Shown: in pieces, positions 53,169 to 60,249 of the stretch
Position numbering within the stretch: position 1 is the stretch's first letter
Layout of the letters: each line of letters opens with the position of its first letter
Origin: an uncultured Lachnospiraceae bacterium
Lineage (GTDB): Bacteria > Bacillota > Clostridia > Lachnospirales > Lachnospiraceae
Assembly: GCA_910584695.1 (NCBI GenBank)
Contig: CAJUBR010000009.1
Location: forward strand, 1-60,249
Direction of reading: 5' to 3'
Length of the DNA: 60,249 nucleotides
Translations under genes and position numbers: made by a program
Notes under the pieces: model-generated
Told to the model about the DNA's origin: nothing
The model's database searches: none
Seen by the model: the letters and a program-made list of their open reading frames with translations, nothing else

Positions 53169-53984
53169 TTACAATGATATTCCAAATACCTCCATGGCAT
53201 TCCGATACATTAAATCCTCATAAGCATCCTCGCTTATCTTTTCCGGGAGCACATGAAAATAATCCTGATATAAAGAACGTTCCCCCTTTGGATTACAAAA
53301 ATACGTATCAACTCCATCAATGGGGGAATCACTGCCAAAAAGTATCTTTTTACTTCCATACCGTTTAATTGCTTCTATCGTCGTACTCATTGGAACCCAT
53401 GTTGTATCACCATACAAATTATCTGCTTTTCCAAGCAAATCCAAAGCCTCTCTGTTATTGGTTCCCAGCCCCATGTGTACCATTACAAATGGCACCTTTG
53501 GAAATAATTTTGCTGCTTCATACAAATGCACCGGATCAGCCGCCTCACAGCCACCGGTATGGGATACCACCGCTAAATGATATTTCTCTGCTAATGAAAG
53601 ATAAGGTAATACTTTCTCGTCTGTTGGGGAGGTATCAGAGTGAAAAGGATGAAGTTTGACCGCATATATAATATCCAGATTCTCCTGCATCATATTCTCC
53701 AGTTCCTTTGTTAAACCTTGCAAATATGGTTTTACCCATACTGTAGCCCCTATCTTTTCCGGATGTTGTCTGGCAAAAGCAAGTACCCTTTTCAATGCCT
53801 TTTCCTGTGTAATCTGCATTTCCTCCGGCAACAGTTCCTGTTTGTGGGTCATCTCCCCTGCATCTCCATTAGAAACCAATGCATAGTCTATGTGGTATTT
53901 CTCCATAGATTCTAATACCATTTGCTCTGTCATATGAAAACCTACTGCTTCCCCGCCAATATGTACATGTGTATCAATTATCAT
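53169..53984 (-). CDS. Amidohydrolase (metal-dependent, TIM-barrel)
   Basis: 271 residues. MIIDTHVHIGGEAVG gives the HxH metal site, VVSHTGGCEAADP and FVMVHMGLGTNN the further His, and KILFGSDSPIDGVD the catalytic Asp. It matches the amidohydrolase_2 group (decarboxylases, lactonases and related hydrolases). Substrate unknown; cytosolic. It is monocistronic, with a composite repeat at its 5' side. Confidence 0.85.
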   Translation of the reverse strand: MIIDTHVHIGGEAVGFHMTEQMVLESMEKYHIDYALVSNGDAGEMTHKQELLPEEMQITQEKALKRVLAFARQHPEKIGATVWVKPYLQGLTKELENMMQENLDIIYAVKLHPFHSDTSPTDEKVLPYLSLAEKYHLAVVSHTGGCEAADPVHLYEAAKLFPKVPFVMVHMGLGTNNREALDLLGKADNLYGDTTWVPMSTTIEAIKRYGSKKILFGSDSPIDGVDTYFCNPKGERSLYQDYFHVLPEKISEDAYEDLMYRNAMEVFGISL

Positions 53985-54011
53985 AGTCTTTTCTTCCCCT
54001 TTCCTATCATA

Positions 54012-54410
54012 GCTAAATAATTGCGAAACGCTCTTAACTTTACATTACAGTTGTGCGGCATATATAACTTCATAAGCAGGTACTTTGAACCCGTTGGTGC
54101 ATGTATTTCGTACTTGGCAAAGCTTTTTCGAGCTTGGTACGAAAATACGTAACAGTTCAGCCTAGGACTTTGCACTTGCTGCAAAGTCCGTAAGAATGTG
54201 TATATTATATCAAGCAGGAATCTGGCTCTTTGCCGAAGGCAAACTTTAAATAAGCCGGATTCCGTAACTATGAAGCCGAAGACTGAATAGTTACGAAAGT
54301 ACACCTGCACACTTAGTGTGCAGAGTGTTACATTGCTTAGCACCACTACGAGCAACAAGTAACACAAACGTGCCGGTGTTGAACACATGCCAACAATATC
54401 AATGGTACAG
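54012..54410. repeat. Composite palindromic region (family A end plus nested family D copy)
   Basis: Starts with a family A-like end TAAATAATTGCGAAAC. A hairpin follows at about 54101-54148 (GTATTTCGTAC / GTACGAAAATAC). Then 54149-54193 is the exact inverse of 23687-23731. An extra hairpin (GGAATCTGGCT / AGCCGGATTCC) lies next, then CTATGAAGCCGAAGACTGAA and TAGTTACG, completing family D. Two more hairpins end it: CTGCACACTTAGTGTGCAG and GTGTTAC...GTAACAC. The long frame across it (53981-54415) is not a gene. Confidence 0.8.
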
Positions 54411-55774
54411 TACACTAGCTCTTCTTATAATATATACACCCACAATCAATAAAAATACAGCTATCGTCAGCAAAATGATCTGCTCTATATTTTTTCCGGT
54501 CAAATATTTCTTAATTCCTCTGCGGTCATACTCCGGATGTGGTTTTATCTGCTTCCAGCCTGATACTGTTTTCTGAAAATTTTTACAATTTTCAATAATG
54601 TCTTCATCCTCTGGATACAAATCCCAGTATTTCATTGCTTGGGGAATATCTACTATTGCGTCCAGACCATAAGCATAAATTTCTCCCAATCCGATAGCTG
54701 ACATTATGTTGTCTGGATAAGCCTCAAAAAGTTTTCTTGCACGGGTATAATCACATTTGACTCCTTGTCCCTTAAGATAACACGTTCCAAGCATTACCGC
54801 CGCCCACTCACACTCTTCGCAGCTGGCGGAAAAATGTTTTACTGCCCTTTTATAATTGACTGCCATACCATCTCCACCATAATAAAATATTTTTCCAAGT
54901 TGTTCATGACACTCTGCAGCCATACTCTCACTTTTAATTCCTTTATCAAATAAAACCCATGCCTCCACAAAATCCAAAGGCATTACCCCACCATATGTAT
55001 ACATTCTTCCCATATAGTAATATGCATCTTTTTCCCCGTTGGACAATGCTTTTTGATACATCTTCAACGCTTCGTCCGGAGCATCACCTTCCAATTCTCC
55101 AGCCATTACCAGCTCTATAAATCCATCGTTGCACTCCATACCCATTGCTTTTAATTCCCGCAGACTCTTTTCATCTACTGGTATATCATATTTTCCCATA
55201 GAAAGAATTGAGTAAAGATTGCCAATTCCCATCCCTATTCCATGAGCAATAGATGCCTTGTACCAACGGATGGCTTCTGTATAACATTCATGCCCCAACT
55301 CATTTTGTTCTTTTTCTGATAATGACCAGTAATCAATATCAAAGAAATCTGTCACATCTAAATAGTAATACGCTGTCGCCACTAATGCTGTGCAAATGGT
55401 TCCCTATCCTCAGCCATTTGATATACGGCATCCCAGACTTCTTTATCCGAATAATATGGTGCATGGATATAGCTTCCCGAACGTGATTCAAATCCACCCA
55501 GACGTCTTGCAGCAAACATTCCAATGGCACTGCCACCTTCAATACTTTTGTTAAAATACTCCTCGGCTAACTTGTAATCCTCTTTAAATTTTAACCTTCC
55601 GGGAACATAACTCTTCCCCAAATAACATCTTCCCAGAAAGTAGCAGGCATCCGCATCTCCCTTAGAAGCCGCCTCCTTTAGATATTCTAACGCATCTTCT
55701 CCTTTTCCTTCCGGAGAATATCCCCATATATTTTGAATTGCGAACTCAATCTTGTCATCGTAAAAACGTCCCAT
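54399..55774 (-). pseudogene. Sel1-repeat protein with C-terminal membrane anchor, split by one frameshift
   Basis: The first part (55774-55382) begins MGRFYDDKIEFAIQNIWGYS and has Sel1 repeats (AASKGDADACYFLGRCYLGK), stopping at AEDREPFAQH. The second (55382-54399) goes on VATAYYYLDVTDFFDIDYWS with more Sel1 repeats (KDAYYYMGRMYTYGGVMPLD) and a C-terminal helix (IILLTIAVFLLIVGVYII). Inserting one T in CAGCATTAGTG restores HLVATAYYY and one continuous protein of about 458 residues. Sel1 proteins are scaffolds; the fragments might still be made separately. Confidence 0.72.
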
Positions 55775-55880
55775 ATTTTTTTCCTCTTTAATATATTACT
55801 GACGCATCCTTCGGCAGTACTCTTAAAATCTTTTCATTTTCTTCCTCTTCTGTTTTTAATTTTCATTAAAATTTCCTATA

Positions 55881-55918
55881 AAGAAAACCCCGGGAAATAT
55901 TGATTTCTTGGGGTCTTT
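55881..55918 (-). terminator. Terminator downstream of the zeta toxin remnant
   Basis: AAGAAAACCCCGGGAAAT and ATTTCTTGGGGTCTTT form a GC-centred stem; on the minus strand TTTTCTTT follows. Confidence 0.65.
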
Positions 55919-56025
55919 AATAATCGTAATGTTATCTCTTGCATAGTTCCAAATGTGAATTCTCTTTCTCTACTTTACACTTTCCATAAATCTTTCATAC
56001 CAAATCCGTATACTATGCGAAGTTC

Positions 56026-56454
56026 TTACCGGCTTCCCGTTTTATAAATCGTAAATCGATGAAATTCTAAAGTATTATCATAAAGTGCAGTCAAATTGCA
56101 TAACGGCAAAACAACTTTTAGATTATCAAACGTATCCTCATATCTTCTCTCAATATCTTTTTCTGGAATACCGTGGCCTCCTTGTTTTACACGTCCCAAT
56201 ACCCTCTCCTTGACAATACCCACACAGTGTGGTTTTCTGATTAAATGTTATCCCTTCTTCAAAATATTGTATGATTCTCTTTACTGCAATTTTGCCCGCT
56301 TTCATTACATCTGATGCATTTCTCCAATCGTCAAAATCTCTCAATATTTCATCCGTATTCACTCTCAGCATATCCTGCAGACTTTGCAATGATTGGTACA
56401 GAGTCGATTTACCTGCCCCATTAACAACCTGCAATTAAAATATATTTTTTCACT
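56026..56454 (-). pseudogene. Zeta toxin family kinase, decayed
   Basis: From GTG 56454 the frame reads VKKYILIAG, then needs a shift to continue VNGAGKSTLYQSLQSLQDML (Walker A) and VNTDEILRDFDDWRNASDVM up to TTLCG. About 30 codons are then missing and the end continues in another frame: GRVKQGGHGIPEKDIERRYE and NTLEFHRFTIYKTGSR. Zeta toxins phosphorylate UDP-N-acetylglucosamine. With a broken P-loop frame and an internal deletion it should be inactive. Confidence 0.75.
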
Positions 56455-56630
56455 AAAAGAGATTCCTTTCTATTACCTGTCGTTGTTTCTTTTGCAGAAG
56501 AAAATCACCCACCATTTATAAAAACTTCTTTGTTCTTCTGTTTCGGCTTCCAGTACAAGCTGCAAAGTGTCTTCTGGCTAAAGCATTTTTATATCTTCAT
56601 AGATTTTTTCATATTTTTAACATCGCACAT
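56454..56630 (-). pseudogene. Cognate antitoxin of the zeta toxin, frameshifted
   Basis: ATG 56630 after TGGAGG starts a frame that stops quickly. Another frame reads YEKIYEDIKML then PEDTLQLVLEAETEEQR, and a third ends VGDFLLQKKQRQVIERNLF just before the toxin (TAGTG overlap). Together they give a small alpha-helical antitoxin-like protein with at least two shifts and one stop. Confidence 0.5.
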
Positions 56631-56790
56631 ACCAGTACCTCCATTATGAAATCTGTATAAGCTCAAAATATATTATAACCTAAATAACCTGAAATGTTAA
56701 TAGGTCCTTGAGTTTCCGCAATTTTATCCACAAACCATTGATTTTACCAGTATCATTATAAACAACTTTGAAAAAATGTCCAAAATATAA

Positions 56791-56864
56791 GGAATCTTCT
56801 TTCTTTTTGTAGTAAAATTAAGTTACCAGCAAAAGACTTACTAAACAAAAAAGAAGGAGATTCC
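56791..56864. repeat. Long imperfect inverted repeat
   Basis: GGAATCTTCTTTCTTTTT at 56791 is inverted as AAAAAAGAAGGAGATTCC ending 56864, and TAA/TTA pairs extend the stem. A short frame starts at 56867. It resembles an IS end or an operator-like stem. The rest of 56870-57205 carries fragments (for example YLEVIKKWVPAEPVLKCLYS) that I cannot assign. Confidence 0.45.
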
Positions 56865-57205
56865 CTATGATTAATTTTACATCAAATACTTATATTTTGA
56901 AAAGATTAACACGGTTGACCGCTTATCCAGACACCGTCAAAAGGGGACTCCCGCAACTGCAGTCGCTTCTTATCTTGAGGTTATTAAAAAATGGGTTCCG
57001 GCTGAGCCGGTATTAAAGTGCCTCTATTCGCAGGACTGCCACTCCATAACTTTCAAAAAACCGGCAGATTGGCACTTTGGGAAGTTATATTCATTTTTGA
57101 ATTACAATTTGCGGAAACTCAAGTCTTTCTCCGCTTGACACCGGCCCGGTCATGCAGGATGTGGTATTCATTTATCTGTATGATTTCAAAATGGCAACCG
57201 GAAAT

Positions 57206-57730
57206 TTACAGCAATATCTCATAGAGAAGAAAATTTCTGGGTACACCGATATCAGGATATGTGATTCTGACAGAATCAATATATTGAAAGCCAAGGGACT
57301 GATACATCTTCTGCGGAATGTCATTGCCTTCAATGCAGTCCAAACGAATTGCCTTTTGTCCCGTTTCTTTTGAAGTCTGAATTGCGTGCCTGACTAGCTG
57401 TTTGGAATATCCCCGCCCGGTATATTCAGGAAGGACACGCAGTGCATGTAGGATCATAACCTCTTCTTTTTTTACGTTTACCTGCCATTGAACAGAATCA
57501 TATGCAGAATCACATTTGTGGTCGATGATATAAGCGGCAACAATTTTGTCATCTTCTATCCCGACAAATTGTGCTTTCATTGCGATAGATTCCTGTATCA
57601 TCGCTTCTGAGGGAAAGCCGCCTTTGTCTCCCTCAGGCAGAAAATCCTGTTCTCCCAATACATTACACATCCTGTTATAGAACGACAGCAGTTCTGAAAA
57701 ATCTTCTTCATATGCACTGCGAATTTCCAT
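57206..57730 (-). CDS. GNAT family N-acetyltransferase
   Basis: 174 residues. EEVMILHALRVLPEYTGRGY then SKQLVRHAIQTSK is the acetyl-CoA loop (RxxGxG type), and GNDIPQKMYQSLGFQYIDSV the last strand and Tyr. The substrate is unknown. GGAGGAAAC precedes the ATG and only 12 bases separate it from the HAD gene, so they form an operon. Confidence 0.85.
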   Translation of the reverse strand: MEIRSAYEEDFSELLSFYNRMCNVLGEQDFLPEGDKGGFPSEAMIQESIAMKAQFVGIEDDKIVAAYIIDHKCDSAYDSVQWQVNVKKEEVMILHALRVLPEYTGRGYSKQLVRHAIQTSKETGQKAIRLDCIEGNDIPQKMYQSLGFQYIDSVRITYPDIGVPRNFLLYEILL

Positions 57731-57742
57731 GTGTTTCCTCCT

Positions 57743-58429
57743 TCATTCATCATTCACATGTAAAGTCAAAAGCTCCAGCAATCCTCTGATTTCATAGTCG
57801 GGGATCACACCGGATGGATTCGGTCTCTTAGCCATGTTGAGCCAACAGGTTTTCAGCCCGCTTTTCGCCCCGCCGACAATATCTGACTGCAGGCTGTCGC
57901 CGACCATCAATACTTCTTCCGGACGGAAATGGATTCGATGCAGACATTCTGAGAAAAAACGGCCGTCCGGTTTTTCAAAGCCGATCTCATCAGAAATAAA
58001 AACATCAGAAAAGTACGAAAGTAATCCGGCACTTTTCAGACGGGAAAGCTGCATCTCCTGCATCCCGTTCGATGCGGCATACAGCGGAAACCGGCTGGAC
58101 AGGGAACGGATCACACGGTTGGCATCCGGCACAAAGACTGTCCGCACAGATAACGCCCGCTGAAACGCCTGTTGAAATGCTGCTGCCTGCTCCGGTGCGT
58201 TTACAGCTTCGGTAAAGCGTCTGGCACGAAACCGCACCACCTCCGCAATGGTCAGCCGCCCCGCTTTTTGTATATCCCAAAGTGCGGTGTCAATCCGGCA
58301 AAAAGTTTGCCAGGTGTATTCTACCGCTGTGATTTTGACAGCGGCGCAGGCTTCCCAAAACGCTCCGCACGCGCATTGGCTGAAATCAAATATGGTATCG
58401 TCTATATCCAGAAAAATTGCTTTGATCAT
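57743..58429 (-). CDS. HAD-superfamily phosphatase (YjjG-type pyrimidine nucleotidase-like)
   Basis: 228 residues from ATG 58429 (GGGAGAAG upstream). Motif I is IFLDIDDTIFDF, motif II LYAASNGMQEMQ, motif III Lys in EIGFEKPDGRFF and motif IV LMVGDSLQSDIVGGAKSG. The cap and length resemble YjjG, which dephosphorylates non-canonical pyrimidine nucleotides. The coding DNA is clearly more GC-rich than most of the window, a hint of transfer. Confidence 0.85.
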   Translation of the reverse strand: MIKAIFLDIDDTIFDFSQCACGAFWEACAAVKITAVEYTWQTFCRIDTALWDIQKAGRLTIAEVVRFRARRFTEAVNAPEQAAAFQQAFQRALSVRTVFVPDANRVIRSLSSRFPLYAASNGMQEMQLSRLKSAGLLSYFSDVFISDEIGFEKPDGRFFSECLHRIHFRPEEVLMVGDSLQSDIVGGAKSGLKTCWLNMAKRPNPSGVIPDYEIRGLLELLTLHVNDE

Positions 58430-58562
58430 TTCTTCTCCCATATAAAAATATTCAAAACCGGTTATGTAACACAAATGCGATGAATTTTATCAACTTCTGA
58501 ATATCTGGATTTGCTCTGTGGTAACATTCGGGCCGATGGTTTCCGATATTATTCCAAACCGG

Positions 58563-59490
58563 TCATGCAAAATCCACAAAGATGAAGGAAAAAACGGAAT
58601 ATTGAAATTTCTTTAAGGCTTCCACATAAATCCTGCCCAGTTCAGATAATTCCTTGTCCCGGTTGATGATATAGCCAATCCGCATGGTTTCCTGTTCCTC
58701 CAATGGGATCGAGACAATATCGTCTCCCTGCAGATATTTCGAGAAAATCCCACTGGATATCGTATATCCATTGACTCCGATCATCAGGTTTACGATTGCC
58801 GCCCGATCGCTGACTTTGATATTTTTTCCCGCAGTGTGCTGAATAATTCTTCCGAAAAATAGGCGGACTCATAATTGCCCTGCACAAAACTCAGACGGGA
58901 ATAGGGCTTCAGGTCCTCTAGCTTCAGAGACGGATGGCCGCAAGGGGATGATCTTTGCTCAGAAATACATGAGAGGAAGCACAGAGCAGTTCAAAAAAAT
59001 GCAGGTCATACTCTTCCAGGAGTTTGGTTAGAACGCTCTTATTCTCCTGGCTCATGTAGAGGATACCAATATCGCTGAACCGATTGTGCACGTCCTCGAT
59101 GATCTGGTGGGTCTGCGTTTCATTGAGGATAAATTCAAACCGCTCCTGTCCGAACTTCTGAATCAGTTCCACGAAAGCGTTCGTGGTAAAAGTATAGTGC
59201 TGAGTTGAAATACAAAACCGCTGCTTGGGCGGCTCGTTGTTGATATATTTTGTTTCCAGCAGCTCCATTTGCTGAACTACCTGCCGCACATAACCCAAAA
59301 ATTTCATCCCCTCTTTGGTCAGTGCCACACCAGCCCGGCAACGGGTAAAAATGGTCGCACCCGTTTCTTTTTCTACCTGCCGTACCGCATCGGACAGACT
59401 AGGTTGGGCGATAAACAAAAATTTAGCTGCCTCCGTGATGGACCCTTTTTCCGCCACAGCAATCATATATTTTAATTGTTGTATCGTCAT
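58563..59490 (-). pseudogene. LysR family regulator, two frameshifts
   Basis: From ATG 59490, MTIQQLKYMIAVAEKGSITE and FIAQPSLSDAVRQVEKETGA form the LysR winged helix. The frame runs to about 58924 and stops after FLSKDHPLAAIRL. A second frame continues HPSLKLEDLKPYSRLSFVQG to an A-run near 58830, and a third reads AAIVNLMIGVNGYTISSGIF to FVDFA at 58563. Restoring two single bases gives a normal LysR of about 308 residues. Like its HAD neighbour it is GC-rich. Confidence 0.8.
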
Positions 59491-59618
59491 ATCTCGTTTC
59501 CTTTCACAAAATACTTGGGAAAACATAGTCAAAACCGTATGTATGCGAACAGCATCCTATAGTAACCCGTAGTATCAAAAACAAATTCTGAAAGTCTATG
59601 CCATTATTATAACAGGCT

Positions 59619-59735
59619 TTACACTATGCTGCACCTTGATTTTGTACGAGGGAAATAGATTTTGCCTTTTATTGAATTCATCACTTGATATTGTGGCAAA
59701 GAAATAATTGGTGTGGTATCTGAAACAACAATCAT
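59619..59735 (-). pseudogene. DUF3368/PIN-type toxin, N-terminal fragment
   Basis: ATG 59735 overlaps the antitoxin stop (ATGA). It codes for MIVVSDTTPIISLPQYQVMN then unrelated residues and a stop after 38 codons. VVSDTTPIISL with its Asp is the start of DUF3368 (VapC-like PIN) toxins of about 150 residues. The rest of the gene is missing. Confidence 0.6.
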
Positions 59736-60003
59736 ACAGTCGCACCTCTTAATTTTTTCAATACTGCCAAATCTTCTTCAAACTCTTCTTCTGTTTCATC
59801 AAAATATGGCAGACCTAATTTACCATACAATGTAATCAGGTCAATCTTATGAAGTCCAAGCATTTCTGCTGCCTTTCGACACCCCTTTTGATATAAGGGT
59901 ATACCAGCATTGCATTCCTTGTTATTTGTGCGTCCTTATCCTCCAGCACAGTATATGGTACAATTTCTTCCTGCACATCAATTTCTACCTTTGTCATTGT
60001 CAT
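59732..60003 (-). pseudogene. UPF0175 family antitoxin, frameshifted
   Basis: ATG 60003 after GAGG gives MTMTKVEIDVQEEIVPYTVL and then stops by a frameshift near 59885. The other frame continues KAAEMLGLHKIDLITLYGKL then GLPYFDETEEEFEEDLAVLK, matching the C-terminal half of UPF0175 proteins. These pair with DUF3368 toxins. The 60004-60249 stretch upstream shows no gene I can support. Confidence 0.6.
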
Positions 60004-60249
60004 AGCAATCATCCTCTTACCTTTCGGATTCTCCCTAACTATATTATATACATTTTATTTTTGCCTTACAATAGAAAAATAACAAATCCTCAGCTTATTC
60101 CTAAACTGCCACACAAAAAGCATTCTATTTCTCTACCACCACAGATTCTCTACCAGATAAATCCCCATTCAGCATGTGCTTAGCTATCTCTGTGTGTCTA
60201 TTTTAGATATCTACTATAAACACAAGCATGTTTCTCTGGAAGAACTATA

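Noticed and set aside
53981..54415. A 144-codon open frame on the minus strand across the composite repeat
   Set aside because: It lies entirely within stacked palindromes, has no ribosome binding site and no protein-like composition; its continuity comes from the repeats.

Overview
The window comes from a low-GC Gram-positive gut-type anaerobe, most likely a Lachnospiraceae (Clostridium cluster XIVa) species. The support is AT-rich DNA with AGGAGG-type ribosome binding sites, a T-box leader, a glycyl-radical spare part (GrcA) beside a Crp/Fnr regulator, PdxS/PdxT vitamin B6 synthesis, DUF1015, DUF4125 and DegV proteins, and secreted proteins with Lys-rich Fn3/Ig-like modules. I cannot name the species. 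No rRNA, CRISPR array, complete insertion sequence or prophage is visible.

Layout. 1-10 kb: a partial ECF sigma factor, VanZ protein, short-chain dehydrogenase, MIF-like tautomerase, cytidylate kinase-like protein, DUF1015 protein, deoxyinosine glycosylase, an amino-acid ABC transporter whose binding domain looks circularly permuted and is fused to the permease, then grcA and an fnr-like gene with a palindromic operator between them. 10-14.8 kb: tRNA-Gly(CCC), a small terminated RNA directly upstream of an Abi/HEPN gene, a broken vanZ, a truncated cupin, a GNAT fusion and a His/Cys-rich small protein. 14.8-24 kb: a TPR-DUF4037-DUF4125 protein paired with a SIR2 protein, a thioesterase, DegV, a PAS-GGDEF-EAL protein, and a tryptophan-type T-box leader driving a TrpB2 gene. 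24-31.5 kb: a large secreted zinc peptidase, an esterase, pdxST and a MutS-family ATPase.

31.5-40 kb: an ABC operon that starts with a small secreted protein and includes a permease with a large extracellular domain; a PadR regulator with a perfect operator; and a LytTR-DUF3021-ABC exporter operon. 40-47.4 kb: a decayed sigma/membrane protein pair, a secreted beta-helix protein, a methylguanine methyltransferase, a stand-alone rsmH and a secreted DUF4832-type protein. 47.4-54 kb: methionine aminopeptidase, a short AraC regulator, an ABC pair, a MarR operon, a flavodoxin with a long operator-like palindrome, a mobile-element remnant and an amidohydrolase. 54-60.2 kb is a gene graveyard: frameshifted Sel1, zeta toxin with its antitoxin, LysR and UPF0175/DUF3368 remnants around an intact HAD phosphatase and acetyltransferase.

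At least four families of interspersed palindromic repeats lie between genes. One has conserved 16-bp ends and a different internal palindrome in each copy. One shares an exact 45-base segment between 23.7 kb and 54.2 kb. Several broken genes differ from an intact frame by single bases in or near homopolymers, so consensus errors should be excluded before calling them real pseudogenes.
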